A stretch of DNA of 48,871 nt from Scytonematopsis contorta HA4267-MV1 (GTDB lineage Bacteria > Cyanobacteriota > Cyanobacteriia > Cyanobacteriales > Nostocaceae): positions 1 through 48,871 of the forward strand of contig JAHHIC010000077.1 in assembly GCA_019359035.1 (NCBI GenBank), in the 5' to 3' direction. This document shows positions 35,140 through 43,650 of this stretch, one piece after another; within the stretch, counting starts at the first letter, position 1; the number at the start of each line of letters is the position of its first letter. Under the pieces are notes generated by a model. It worked only from the letters and a program-made list of their open reading frames with translations, did no database searches and had not been told where the DNA came from. Position numbers and translations under genes: made by a program.

Positions 35140-35403
35140 TTAAGCCAAATGCATTTGTAGCACGCTCTTGGGTGCTTTGCGAACTCTAGCTAAAATTGTT
35201 TCTTTTCCTAAACGCTGACAAGCTTCATAGCGATGACAGCCAGAAAATCCATAATATTGACCGTCTACTTCCAATACGTCTATCGGTTCTTGTTGACCTA
35301 TCTCGGCTATCGACTCCATTAAATCCTTGACTTTGTTTTGGTCGTTTTGCCGTGGTAGAGGTCGTCTAATATCTTTTAATGGTATCTCTTGGATTCTAAC
35401 CAT
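35140..35403 (-). CDS. srx: sulfiredoxin
   Basis: This 87-aa protein has the sulfiredoxin signatures RRPLPRQNDQNKVKDLMESI and FSGCHRYEACQRLG, with catalytic Cys56 in GCHR. Srx reduces the sulfinic form of 2-Cys peroxiredoxin using ATP. The length is that of the minimal cyanobacterial enzyme. The ParB-like fold is shared with nuclease-type ParB, but the Cys and GCHR identify Srx. It precedes Dps in the same direction. Confidence 0.92.
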   Translation of the reverse strand: MVRIQEIPLKDIRRPLPRQNDQNKVKDLMESIAEIGQQEPIDVLEVDGQYYGFSGCHRYEACQRLGKETILARVRKAPKSVLQMHLA

Positions 35404-35615
35404 TGGATTCTAACCATTGGACTCTAGCCATAAAATTTTTAAAGGTTTCCCCTCCTTAAATAAATCATACTCGTTATGAGTTTGTTTTGCAACTTTTTGA
35501 GAAAAATTTGGAAATGGTATGATTAAGTTACTTGTGCTACACAAAACGAAGCTGTTGGATTAGACTGAGAAACTGGTTGTTTTCCGAGGGGACATAGGGT
35601 CTGGGTGGTGTGTCA

Positions 35616-37220
35616 ATGAAAATTTCACAAAAAATTTCACTATGGTATTTTTCCAAAACTGCACTAACAACATTTTGTTTATTTGGGCTAACTGCTGCAT
35701 CACCGGGTAATACCTTTCCCAAGGATGTGGACATTAGAGTTGGTATTGTACAAAGGTTTGGGGATAATCCCAAAGAACAATTGCTAATCGAACCAACAAA
35801 AGGTTCAAAGCTGTCGCTAAAGTTCAAGGTGGGCAAAAAAGAGCAAACCGTAGTTAGCGACAAAGGTGTGAAGATAGAAGTCGTGATGCAAAAATTGAAT
35901 CAGCCAATAGTTAACGAAAAGGTAGTTTTAGGAACCTACCGTACGTATGAAACCGCTGAGGATAGTGCTGCACAATGGCGTGCTAAAGGGCTTGAAGTAG
36001 AAATTGCTCAACCAGAACGTTGGGAAATTTGGGCAAAAAGAGAAAACTACAGTACGCCTTTACTAAGAAGATTATTGTTACAAAGTGTAAAGGTAGATGG
36101 TTCAAAAACTTCCAAAATAGAAACAAAAGTTTGGAAACAAGTACCCCGTGTCAGTTGGGTATTAAATGGGATGCGCTACAGTCCGACGCAAGTAGAAATT
36201 ACTTCAGACAAAAACTTAATTAAAGTTAATGCCACTCAAAAACCAGAACGAGCAAATTTGTTTCCAGGAAGCTTGGAAATCCGCCCGAATTCTTATGGAA
36301 ACTATACACTAATTAACAAAGTACCTTTAGAAGAGTATTTACGGGGGGTAGTACCTTACGAAATTGGGATAACAGCACCTCAGGTATCTTTAGAAGCGCA
36401 AGCTGTAATCGCAAGAACTTATGCTCTTAGGAATTTACGTAGATTTGAAATTGATGATTATGAACTATGTGCCGATACTCACTGCCAGGTGTATCAAGGA
36501 ATTACAGGAGCCGCACCCACCACAGACAAAGCAATTAGTTCCACAAGAGGAATGGTACTGACGTATAACAACGAACTAGTTGACGCCCTGTATTCAGCAA
36601 GCACAGGAGGAGTAACGGCATCTTTTAGTGACGTTTGGTATGGAGAAGACCGTCCTTATTTACGTCCAGTGATAGACGCACCGTCAAATATTTGGAATAA
36701 AAAAGAAAAAAGTTTGTCGGATGAAGAAAACTTTCAAAAATTTATTAATTTGAAAGAAGGGTTCAATGAAAGTACCTGGGATATGTTCCGTTGGCGTCGG
36801 GAAAGCAGCTTAGAGGACATTACTAAGGGGTTGCAAAAATTCCTGAGAGTGAAAAATAGTCCCTATGCTAAATTTAAACAACTTAAAGATATGGAAGTTG
36901 TGGAACGTTCAGGGAGCGGACGTATCTTGAAGCTAGCAGTCAATACGGACATAGGAACTTTTTACTTACATAAAGATGAAGTACGTAGCGCCTTCGTAGC
37001 TCCTATCAGCACACTATTTTACCTGCAACCTCTTAACAAAGGCAAAATTGGCACTTTATGGGGATACGCTTTTGTGGGGGGAGGAATGGGACATGGAGTA
37101 GGTTTGAGCCAAACAGGAGCGCAAAATTTAGCCAAACAGGGTTGGTCGAATGCAAATATTTTGCAATTTTATTATCCTGGTACTAGAATCCAAATTCTTA
37201 GCGACGCCATTAAAAAATGA
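35616..37220 (+). CDS. SpoIID/LytB-domain protein
   Basis: Counting from the ATG at 35616 (a GTG at 35610 is also in frame), the 534-aa product has an N-terminal hydrophobic leader (ALTTFCLFGLTAASPGNTFP). An SPOR-like segment (GTYRTYETAEDSAAQWRAKG) follows. The SpoIID domain has LEEYLRGVVPYEIGI, LEAQAVIARTYALRNLRRFE, CADTHCQVYQG and a C-terminal GGGMGHGVGLSQTGAQNLAK. SpoIID family members are lytic transglycosylases of denuded glycan strands. Non-sporulating cyanobacteria use them in wall remodelling. A terminator follows at 37227. Confidence 0.9.
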   Translation: MKISQKISLWYFSKTALTTFCLFGLTAASPGNTFPKDVDIRVGIVQRFGDNPKEQLLIEPTKGSKLSLKFKVGKKEQTVVSDKGVKIEVVMQKLNQPIVNEKVVLGTYRTYETAEDSAAQWRAKGLEVEIAQPERWEIWAKRENYSTPLLRRLLLQSVKVDGSKTSKIETKVWKQVPRVSWVLNGMRYSPTQVEITSDKNLIKVNATQKPERANLFPGSLEIRPNSYGNYTLINKVPLEEYLRGVVPYEIGITAPQVSLEAQAVIARTYALRNLRRFEIDDYELCADTHCQVYQGITGAAPTTDKAISSTRGMVLTYNNELVDALYSASTGGVTASFSDVWYGEDRPYLRPVIDAPSNIWNKKEKSLSDEENFQKFINLKEGFNESTWDMFRWRRESSLEDITKGLQKFLRVKNSPYAKFKQLKDMEVVERSGSGRILKLAVNTDIGTFYLHKDEVRSAFVAPISTLFYLQPLNKGKIGTLWGYAFVGGGMGHGVGLSQTGAQNLAKQGWSNANILQFYYPGTRIQILSDAIKK

Positions 37221-37226
37221 AATTAA

Positions 37227-37266
37227 AAAAACAGCAACACCCTTCTTAGTTTGTGCTGCTGTTTTT
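37227..37266 (+). terminator. rho-independent terminator of the SpoIID-like gene
   Basis: AAAAACAGCAACAC (37227-37240) pairs with GTGCTGCTGTTTTT (37253-37266), 14 positions with one mismatch, ending in a T-run. It starts 6 bp after the stop. Confidence 0.85.
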
Positions 37267-37368
37267 CAATGATGATTTTTCTGGTCAAGCTCTTTATCAG
37301 TGGTTAACACGAGGCAAAGTTCTGTGTTACCGCTGAATTTTATTGTGAATTGATGAGTAGCCTTAGTT

Positions 37369-37668
37369 CTAGTAAAGCTCTTCTTCTTTGTGAGTCGCGA
37401 TGGTGCAATCAGAAGTTGGGTATGCAACGCAGGTCAATACATATCCACCTTCCATTTGGTCGTCATCCAAGAAAGATTGGTCAGACTGGTCAACCGTACC
37501 TGCTTGAATTTTACCAGCACAGGTGGAGCAAGCACCAGCGCGGCAGGAGTAAGGCAGGTCAAGGCCAGCTTCTTCAGCAGCGTCTAGAATATAAGTATCA
37601 TCATCACAATCGATTACTGTGTTTAAGCCTTCTGCTTCGTTGATGAGTGTCACTTTGTAAGTTGCCAT
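37369..37668 (-). CDS. petF: plant-type [2Fe-2S] ferredoxin
   Basis: This 99-aa protein is a Pet[21 protein letters not shown], then [16 protein letters not shown] with Cys42, Cys47 and Cys50, and Cys80 in [13 protein letters not shown]. The C-terminus HKEEELY is typical of the photosynthetic isoform. It carries electrons from photosystem I to FNR, nitrite reductase and other partners. The sequence fits PetF better than the heterocyst FdxH. GAGGA lies 8 nt before the ATG. The gene is monocistronic. Confidence 0.96.
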   Translation of the reverse strand: MATYKVTLINEAEGLNTVIDCDDDTYILDAAEEAGLDLPYSCRAGACSTCAGKIQAGTVDQSDQSFLDDDQMEGGYVLTCVAYPTSDCTIATHKEEELY

Positions 37669-38067
37669 TGTCTAATCCTCTCTTTTGCAAACGGCAGTAT
37701 AAGTAAACCTAAAGCAAACAGTTCGGCTCAACCTTATAGGTCAGTCGTAAATTCTATTTCGCTTCACTTCTGATACTACGAGAAAAATAGCAGCTTGTGT
37801 CCGTAAATTGACCGCGATTAGTAATGAAACTTAGTTATTTGTAACCAATAAGTTTAACTTATGCTTTAGAGGTGGTTATCGGCAAGTTATTAGTAAAATT
37901 TATAAAGTTTGCAAATAAACGTCAATTTGTCAACTAATTACTTACAATACTTATGAGGTACATAGCATTTGGATTTGTAATACTTATATAAAATTGCATG
38001 TCTACATAATTTGCTTGGCTTTGGGGTAACACGACGGAAAATCTACAATAATTAATTGGTGATAATA
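37669..38067. other. intergenic between petF and bvdR
   Basis: This about 400-bp region holds both divergent promoters. On the minus strand a TATACT about 30 nt before the petF start could be a -10 box, but no well-spaced -35 is seen. No repeat or small gene is evident. Confidence 0.35.
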
Positions 38068-39069
38068 ATGTATAGCTCTGTGCAGGCTTTAATGGAATCA
38101 CCTGTTCGGGTGGGTTTAATTGGTACTGGGTATGCGGCAAAGTTACGCGCAGAAGCATTACAAAAAGACGATAGAGCGCATTTGGTAGCTGTTTCTGACC
38201 GTAGACAAGATAAGACAGAAGCTTTTGCTAAAGACTTCGAGTGTAACGCAATCAGTCAACCAAAAGAGTTGGTAAAACGTGAAGATATAGATTTAGTGGT
38301 TATTAGTAATGTGAACAGCGAGCATGGTACTCTTGTCGGTGCGGCTCTTGCTCACGGTAAACATGTAGTTGTAGAATACCCCCTGTGTTTAGATGTGGGG
38401 GAAGCCGAAGAACTTATTGCTTTAGCCAAAATACAGAAAAAATTGCTTCACGTAGAACATTTAGAGCTTTTAGGTGGTTTGCACAACTGTTTGAAGGAAT
38501 ATCTACCCCAAATGGGTGAAGTGTTTTATGCTCGCTACAGTACAATTAATCCTCAAAATCCATCTCCTCGCAAATGGACTTATAATCATGAGCTTTTTGG
38601 TTTTCCCTTAATGGGTGCCCTTTCTAGATTACATCGACTGATAGATTTATTTGGTGAAGTGCTGACAATTAATTGTCATAATCGTTTTTGGCAGACAGAA
38701 GCAGATTTTTATCAAACTTGTTTTTTAAGCAGTCAAGTGAATTTTACTAGTGGACTATTAGCGCAACTGGTTTACGGTAAAGGTGAAACCATTTGGCAAC
38801 CAGAGCGTAAGTTTGAAATTCATGGAGAACATTTTGGAATAGTTATTGATGGCGATAAAGGAATTTTAATTAAAAAAGACGAAACAATACCTATCGAACT
38901 TCCCCCTCGTAAAGGTTTGTTTGCCAAAGATACTCAAATGGTGTTAGACCATCTTTTCCAAGGTACTCCTTTATATGTCACTCCACAACAAAGTTTATAT
39001 ACCCTCAAGGTTGCCGATGCTGCACGTCGCTCCGCATCCATGGGGATAACGATTGTCGTTGACGGTTGA
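38068..39069 (+). CDS. bvdR: biliverdin reductase
   Basis: This protein starts at the ATG at 38068 (333 aa; upstream TTG/GTG codons are in frame). It has the Gfo/Idh/MocA NAD(P)-binding start (VRVGLIGTGYAAKLRAEALQ) and blocks matching cyanobacterial BvdR: KLLHVEHLELLGGLHN, then EVFYARYSTI, WTYNHELFGFPLMGALSRL and LIDLFGEV. BvdR reduces biliverdin to bilirubin and supports phycobilisome function. Soluble. The last codons (VVDG) and the stop lie in a 7-bp tandem repeat that starts at 39058, so the C-terminus may be recently altered. Confidence 0.9.
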   Translation: MYSSVQALMESPVRVGLIGTGYAAKLRAEALQKDDRAHLVAVSDRRQDKTEAFAKDFECNAISQPKELVKREDIDLVVISNVNSEHGTLVGAALAHGKHVVVEYPLCLDVGEAEELIALAKIQKKLLHVEHLELLGGLHNCLKEYLPQMGEVFYARYSTINPQNPSPRKWTYNHELFGFPLMGALSRLHRLIDLFGEVLTINCHNRFWQTEADFYQTCFLSSQVNFTSGLLAQLVYGKGETIWQPERKFEIHGEHFGIVIDGDKGILIKKDETIPIELPPRKGLFAKDTQMVLDHLFQGTPLYVTPQQSLYTLKVADAARRSASMGITIVVDG

Positions 39070-39089
39070 CGGTTGACTGTTGACGGTTG
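39058..39089. repeat. heptamer tandem repeat spanning the bvdR stop codon
   Basis: Units GTTGACG, GTTGACG, GTTGACT, GTTGACG and GTTG follow with period 7 from 39058. The first two code for the last residues and stop of BvdR. Confidence 0.85.
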
Positions 39090-39161
39090 GTTACTTTGAA
39101 TTTCTGAGAGGGTGTTTATAAAGAGGACATTAAGTATCGTTTATATCACAAGCAAGCCAGC

Positions 39162-39345
39162 TAACCAGCCAGTGACTAAAGTCACTGTCTAAAAGCTGAA
39201 GTCCTCTAAAAGAGGACTGAAATAATAGATTGAAAACAAATCCTTTACAAAATTTAAGATATTCCCAAAAATCTTATTTCTTATTAGTCCTCTTTAGAGG
39301 ACTTTAGCTTTTAGACAGTGACTTTAGTCACTGGCTGGTTGGCTG
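39162..39345. repeat. long foldback element with nested palindromes
   Basis: The left arm (about 39162-39218) and the right arm (about 39285-39345) are inverted copies over about 57 bp with one substitution and one base indel. Each arm holds two smaller palindromes (AGTGACTAAAGTCACT type and AGTCCTCT...AGAGGACT). The 66-bp centre codes for nothing. It looks like a MITE or transposon end pair. Confidence 0.85.
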
Positions 39346-39434
39346 GTTGGCTGGTTGGCTGGTTGGCTGGTTGGCTGGTTGGTTGGCTGGTTGGTTGGCT
39401 GGTTGGCTGGTTGGTTGGTTGGTTGGCTGGCTGT
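39331..39434. repeat. GGCTGGTT tandem repeat
   Basis: About 100 bp of 8-bp units GGCTGGTT, with some 12-bp variants carrying an extra GGTT, continue from the right arm of the foldback element to the 3' end of the EVE gene. Confidence 0.9.
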
Positions 39435-39443
39435 CTTAATATT

Positions 39444-39908
39444 TTATTTATAAACATCCTTTGAAAGTTCCAGAATCTTTTTAGCGACTGGTTCGAGAAC
39501 AGGTATTACTGACAAACGATTTCCTTTTTTAATCACCATTAGTTGTTCGGGACTAAACTTTTCTTTTAATTCTGAAAGCGAGATAATACGGGGAAAAGCC
39601 CCCACAATTTCTACTGCTACTGTTTGCCAACGAGGAGATTCAGGAGTAGATTTTGGGTCGTAATATTCGCTCGACAGGTCAAACTGGCTTGGGTCTGGAA
39701 TATTTGTTTTCACTACCCGCATTAACCCAACTATACCAAGGGGATTGGTGTTGGAGTGATAGAAAAAAGCCAAGTCTCCCGGTTGCATTTGACGCAGGAA
39801 GTTACGAGCTTGATAATTGCGAACACCATCCCAAATTGTTTCACGCTGTTGTTTTAAGTCCAGGATGCTATAAACATCAGGTTCTGATTTCATTAACCAA
39901 TAATTCAT
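39444..39908 (-). CDS. EVE-domain protein
   Basis: This 154-aa protein is one EVE domain: [20 protein letters not shown], then [30 protein letters not shown] and [13 protein letters not shown] proteins belong to the PUA-like fold and bind modified bases in DNA or RNA. The human homologue is THYN1. Bacterial members often accompany restriction or modified-DNA sensing but also occur alone, as here. Cytoplasmic. Only a palindrome and a heptamer tract separate it from the next gene upstream. Confidence 0.93.
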   Translation of the reverse strand: MNYWLMKSEPDVYSILDLKQQRETIWDGVRNYQARNFLRQMQPGDLAFFYHSNTNPLGIVGLMRVVKTNIPDPSQFDLSSEYYDPKSTPESPRWQTVAVEIVGAFPRIISLSELKEKFSPEQLMVIKKGNRLSVIPVLEPVAKKILELSKDVYK

Positions 39909-39938
39909 ATTTTTTTGGTATAGAGATGTTTTGGTGAA

Positions 39939-39962
39939 AGAGACTAAACATGTTTAGTCTCT
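39939..39962. repeat. 24-bp perfect palindrome, AGAGAC-ended family
   Basis: AGAGACTAAACA followed by TGTTTAGTCTCT is an exact 12+12 palindrome between the EVE gene and the heptamer tract. Its ends match the family at 12780 and 34579 but its core is different. Confidence 0.85.
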
Positions 39963-40010
39963 ACATTTTTGGATATTGAACGCAACCAAGAAACATCATA
40001 TTTCCCTGTC

Positions 40011-40087
40011 ATCCCCCCACTCCCCACTCCCACTCCCCACTCCCCACTCCCACTCCCCACTCCCCACTCCCAATTCCCCACTCCCCG
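40011..40087. repeat. CCCCACT heptamer tract
   Basis: A run of CCCCACT/CCCACT units, about 75 bp long, ends directly at the stop codon of the 299-aa gene. It is the same repeat type as before devC. Confidence 0.9.
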
Positions 40088-40987
40088 CTAGTTAGCCCAA
40101 ATGTACTCTCCTGGTCTTAACCGTTTCCAACCTTTGTAGTCACAGCCTTGATTGAGCATGTGCAAAATCGAAGAGCGTACATGCTTGCGCTCATCTATTG
40201 GTAAATCATCGGGATACAACCACTGCAATACTTTATCCGCATTCATCGCGGACGGTGAATTCTCTTTCAATACTGTTGCTATTGCAGCAGTTAAGGAACC
40301 ACATTGGTCTAACTTAGGAGAGAAAGGTAAGCGTGAGTTAGGAGGACGCTTGGATTGAAAGTTTTCTCTAGGTTTTTTGTTTTTTTGTTTTTTGGAAGTA
40401 GATTTAGATGGGGAAGGTTCATCAGCTTGCTCCAATTCCCGTAATATTTTTTCAACTTCTGCGCTTGGAGCTTCGTGCGCTTCCTCTGGGAACTCTTCCT
40501 CTTCTTTAAATACAGTTTTCGTGATTATGTTTGTACTTGGTATTATGACTGCTTTGGCGCTTGGTTTTGCTTTTGCTTTCGTATTTGTTTTGGTATTGGC
40601 TTTTTTGCCTGTTGTGTTATTTGCTTTTGTGGTTGCTTTTTTATTTGTAGTCACAACCTCATCTTCTTTCTCCTGTTCTTCCTCGTCTTCTTCCTCAGGT
40701 TCCAATGTTGCTGTGGATGTAACTGCAATCATCTCTACAAAACCGTTAGTTTTATAGGATTCGTCAAAAGTTGGAGGAGTTAAAGTGAATTCATTCGCAG
40801 ACAACCCTTGGGAACCCACCTGAAGCATCGGCTTTAATAAAGCTTCTAAATGAGTAAGTTGTTGGTTTGCTACGGATGCTGCTTGTTCATGATATTCCGC
40901 TAAATTACGATAGTAATTCGCTAAGTCCATCAGTGCTTGTTGACTCAAGTTGGGTGGGGGTGGGGGTGGTGGGGGGAAATTCAGCAT
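40088..40987 (-). CDS. acidic, low-complexity protein with C-terminal winged-helix-like domain
   Basis: Starting at the ATG at 40987 (299 aa; an earlier Met lies 3 codons up), the product begins with a run of eight prolines. It continues with a helical segment (LSQQALMDLANYYRNLAEYH), then a long disordered part with Glu/Asp- and Lys/Thr-rich stretches. It ends in a compact C-terminal domain (about 230-299: SLTAAIATVLKENSPSAMNA, LPIDERKHVRSSILHMLNQG, WKRLRPGEYIWAN) like a HARE/winged-helix module. It is probably a DNA- or RNA-associated regulator. Function unknown; only the C-terminal domain looks conserved. Confidence 0.7.
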   Translation of the reverse strand: MLNFPPPPPPPPNLSQQALMDLANYYRNLAEYHEQAASVANQQLTHLEALLKPMLQVGSQGLSANEFTLTPPTFDESYKTNGFVEMIAVTSTATLEPEEEDEEEQEKEDEVVTTNKKATTKANNTTGKKANTKTNTKAKAKPSAKAVIIPSTNIITKTVFKEEEEFPEEAHEAPSAEVEKILRELEQADEPSPSKSTSKKQKNKKPRENFQSKRPPNSRLPFSPKLDQCGSLTAAIATVLKENSPSAMNADKVLQWLYPDDLPIDERKHVRSSILHMLNQGCDYKGWKRLRPGEYIWAN

Positions 40988-41025
40988 GTGCTTCAAATAG
41001 ATAGAAAATAAAGGACAAAAGACAA

Positions 41026-41050
41026 CTTTTTGATTATTTTTATCAAAAAG
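41026..41050 (-). terminator. AT-rich hairpin after mogA
   Basis: CTTTTTGAT (41026-41034) and ATCAAAAAG (41042-41050) form a 9-bp stem with a 7-nt loop, 10 bp after the mogA stop on the minus strand. It is low in GC, so termination may be weak. Confidence 0.45.
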
Positions 41051-41059
41051 ACTAGAATA

Positions 41060-41587
41060 TTAGGATTTGGGTCTAAAAACTTGAATAACGTTTGTATCGC
41101 ATTCTAAGTAAGGGCCGCCTATTAAATCAATACAATAAGGAATAGCAGGAAATACAGCTTCTAAACATTCCTTAATAGATTTTGGTTTTCCTGGCAGATT
41201 GACTACCAAAGCGCGACCTCGAATACCGGCTGTTTGCCGAGACAAAATCGCGGTAGGTACATACTTTAATGAAACAGAACGCATTAGTTCTCCAAACCCT
41301 GGTAGCATTTTCTCACAAACTGTCTCCGTTGCTTCAGGTGTTACATCTCTTGGAGCAGGGCCTGTACCTCCAGTAGTAATTAAGAGACTACATCCTTGTT
41401 CATCAACCATTTGTACGAGAGAGCTTTCGATAGTTTCCCTGTCATCAGGAATGACTTGATAAATCGGTTTCCACTCACTGCTGATATAAGTTTGGAGCAA
41501 CTCAATTATCGCTTTTCCGGAAATGTCTTCGTAGATTCCAGCGGTAGCACGGTCTGAAACTGTTAAAATACCAATATTAATAGTCAT
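41060..41587 (-). CDS. mogA: molybdopterin adenylyltransferase (MogA/MoaB family)
   Basis: This 175-aa protein has the MPT-binding motif LLITTGGTGPAPRDVTPEAT and GLPGKP-like RALVVNLPGKPKSI. MogA adenylates molybdopterin ahead of molybdate insertion by MoeA. The length fits the single-domain enzyme. It is divergent from the DUF547 gene. No other moa or moe gene is nearby. MoaB and MogA cannot be fully separated by eye. Confidence 0.92.
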   Translation of the reverse strand: MTINIGILTVSDRATAGIYEDISGKAIIELLQTYISSEWKPIYQVIPDDRETIESSLVQMVDEQGCSLLITTGGTGPAPRDVTPEATETVCEKMLPGFGELMRSVSLKYVPTAILSRQTAGIRGRALVVNLPGKPKSIKECLEAVFPAIPYCIDLIGGPYLECDTNVIQVFRPKS

Positions 41588-41656
41588 TGTTCAAAGTTAA
41601 CAGATACAAGTTTTAATTGTTATTAAATACAGTTCCAAAATTTGGACATAAAAATC

Positions 41657-42370
41657 ATGATTGATTTTACCCCTTGGGACATTCTACTGCGTCGGTATGT
41701 TGATGAACAAGGACGTGTAGACTATCGAGCTTGGAATCACGAGCAACCAACAGCACTTTTTGAGTGGTTATCGGGTATTTCTCAAGTTAATTTTATATCA
41801 AATGAAGATAAAAAAGAACAATTGGCGTTGTGGGTTAACCTCTATAATGCTTTTACTATTTCTACCATTTTAGAGAGTTATCCAATCGAGTCAATTCGTC
41901 CCAGTATTCTTGGTATCCCTAACTGGCTAGCTTTTTTGCGCTTTTTTCAACGTCGTATTTATGTAGTTGAAGGAAAATTTTACAGTCTGGGTAATATCGA
42001 AAATCAAATTTTGCGAAAACAATTGCAAGAACCACGAATCCATTTTGCTATTGTCTGTGCTTCTATTGGTTGTCCTAATTTAAGAAATGAGGCTTATTTT
42101 CCTGCAAAAGTTAATGACCAGTTAGAAGAAGATGCTCGTCGCTTTATCAACAATCCCGATAAAGTTCGTTATGACCCTCAAACTGACACTCTTTACTGTA
42201 GTAAAATTTTGAAATGGTATCGTCAAGATTTTTTAATGGTTGCTCCATCTATTCAGCAATACATTAGTTCTTATTTAGATAATCAATCTGTAGTAGGTGA
42301 GATAACCACCAAAACTAAAATTACTTATCTTTATTATGACTGGAGTTTAAATCAGCGGATATCCTCATAA
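41657..42370 (+). CDS. DUF547 protein
   Basis: Counting from the ATG at 41657 (237 aa; a TTG at 41642 is also in frame), the protein shows the DUF547 pattern: LALWVNLYNAFTISTILESY, a GNIENQILRK block, then HFAIVCASIGCPNLRNEAYF. The conserved Asn/His/Cys are kept, suggesting a catalytic fold related to papain-like or transglutaminase-type enzymes, though no activity is known. It is soluble and has no leader. Its 3' end overlaps the convergent glycosyltransferase gene by 19 bp. Confidence 0.9.
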   Translation: MIDFTPWDILLRRYVDEQGRVDYRAWNHEQPTALFEWLSGISQVNFISNEDKKEQLALWVNLYNAFTISTILESYPIESIRPSILGIPNWLAFLRFFQRRIYVVEGKFYSLGNIENQILRKQLQEPRIHFAIVCASIGCPNLRNEAYFPAKVNDQLEEDARRFINNPDKVRYDPQTDTLYCSKILKWYRQDFLMVAPSIQQYISSYLDNQSVVGEITTKTKITYLYYDWSLNQRISS

Positions 42371-43107
42371 AATTTCTTTAGGTAGTTTGCATCCACTCCA
42401 ATCCCCCATAACATTCCAATGTAGAGGTAAATTGCTGTTGCTTTCCATGCACCCCAGTGTGCTACACGACGGTCGGAACTGGTTACAATGCGGTTAACTA
42501 AGCGGATTTGTCCTTTTTTACAGAGTTTTAGGCACAAGTCTCCTTCTTCCATAATGGGTAATGTTTCATCAAAACCACCAACAGCCAAAAATTCAGCTCG
42601 ACGGCAAAAAATCGCTTGGTCTCCAAATAACAAACGTAATCCTTGAAAAAATAAATGTGGTTTAAATAATAACGGAGCGTAATAAGTTTTTAAGTAGTTA
42701 TGCAGTGATATACCCCAACGAGTCGTTTGTAACCCGGTCATTAAGGAAATAAATCCACCAGCTATAACTCTTTTATCAGAAAGGCTTTGTTCTATAACAG
42801 CAACGACATCATCCGGTAAATAAGTGTCAGCATGTAAAAAACAAATAGTATCTCCAGTCGCAAAACTAACTCCGTGGTTCATTTGAATTGAGCGTCCGCT
42901 ACGTTCACAATTTATAAGCTTTACCTCTATTTCATCAGGAAAATATTGAAAACAATTTTCGGCAACTTTAGTTGTAGAATCGTGACTACCACCATCGACT
43001 ACTATAATTTCTTTTACGGGAGGATTAAGCAGAGTCAGCTGGTTTAAGGTACGTTTTAAAGTTGTAGCCTCGTTTAAGGTTGGGATAATAATCGACAAGT
43101 TTGACAT
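42352..43107 (-). CDS. family-2 glycosyltransferase, TIGR04283 type
   Basis: This 251-aa GT-A enzyme has LSIIIPTLNEATTLKRTLNQ, the acidic VDGGSHDST, the metal-binding CFLHADTYLP (DxD-like HAD) and EEGDLCLKLCKKGQIR. The pattern matches the TIGR04283 family, often linked with cyanobacterial photosynthetic-membrane or arsenosugar genes. It transfers a sugar from a nucleotide donor to an unknown lipid or small acceptor. The rhodanese gene lies 12 bp upstream on the same strand and is a common partner. Confidence 0.88.
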   Translation of the reverse strand: MSNLSIIIPTLNEATTLKRTLNQLTLLNPPVKEIIVVDGGSHDSTTKVAENCFQYFPDEIEVKLINCERSGRSIQMNHGVSFATGDTICFLHADTYLPDDVVAVIEQSLSDKRVIAGGFISLMTGLQTTRWGISLHNYLKTYYAPLLFKPHLFFQGLRLLFGDQAIFCRRAEFLAVGGFDETLPIMEEGDLCLKLCKKGQIRLVNRIVTSSDRRVAHWGAWKATAIYLYIGMLWGIGVDANYLKKFYEDIR

Positions 43108-43119
43108 GGAATAATATAC

Positions 43120-43608
43120 TTAACTTGAACCAATAGAAGCACGATACTGCGATTCAAGTAATTGACCCCACTTAGAATTATAAGGATGTACGTGATGCAC
43201 AGGAGTTAAATCTTTATTTAAACCTGTGAAAAGAGGTCTTCCTTCATTTGCCCACCGAAAAATTCCTCCATCTAAATTAAACACGCGCTCAAATCCTGCT
43301 TTTTGAAGCTTCTGGCTAATTAAGGCACTACGGTAACCGACTGAGCAGTATACAACAATCGGTGCATCTTTTGCATACGTAAAATCTTTAAAATTAGAAG
43401 TTTTAGGGTCAATGCGAACTGCTGTTTCTAGGTGACTGACTTCGTATTCTGCTTCATTTCTTGCATCAATTAAAAGCGGTTGTGGTTTTTTGGTATCATC
43501 CAAAATGCAAGCTAATTTTTTTGTGGAAATTGTCCGAACATTGGGAAATTTGAATTTGAGAAATAGCTGGAAAATTTTTAATTTCATATTCATATAGTAT
43601 TTACGCAA
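43120..43608 (-). CDS. rhodanese-domain protein
   Basis: This 162-aa protein has a basic, partly hydrophobic start (Met6 or Met8 are alternative starts), then one rhodanese domain with LLIDARNEAEYEVSHLETAV and the catalytic loop VVYCSVGYRSA (Cys88). It ends with a tail after GGIFRWANEGRPL. Rhodaneses carry persulfide sulfur. It is separated by 12 bp from the TIGR04283 glycosyltransferase and is presumably cotranscribed. Confidence 0.92.
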   Translation of the reverse strand: MRKYYMNMKLKIFQLFLKFKFPNVRTISTKKLACILDDTKKPQPLLIDARNEAEYEVSHLETAVRIDPKTSNFKDFTYAKDAPIVVYCSVGYRSALISQKLQKAGFERVFNLDGGIFRWANEGRPLFTGLNKDLTPVHHVHPYNSKWGQLLESQYRASIGSS

Positions 43609-43650
43609 TTTTTTAACTTGTTAGAAATTATAAATACTAGTCCCAGTATA

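Noticed and set aside
35140-35403. ParB nuclease/partition protein
   Set aside because: The GCHR catalytic cysteine and the small size identify sulfiredoxin, which shares the ParB-like fold.
39331-39434. Possible CRISPR array or origin-like iterons
   Set aside because: The 8-bp units are directly tandem with no spacers and no dnaA or rep gene is near.
40377-40783. Plus-strand frames rich in Phe, Cys and Ser opposite the acidic protein
   Set aside because: They arise as the complement of Glu/Lys-rich codons; no start site or domain.
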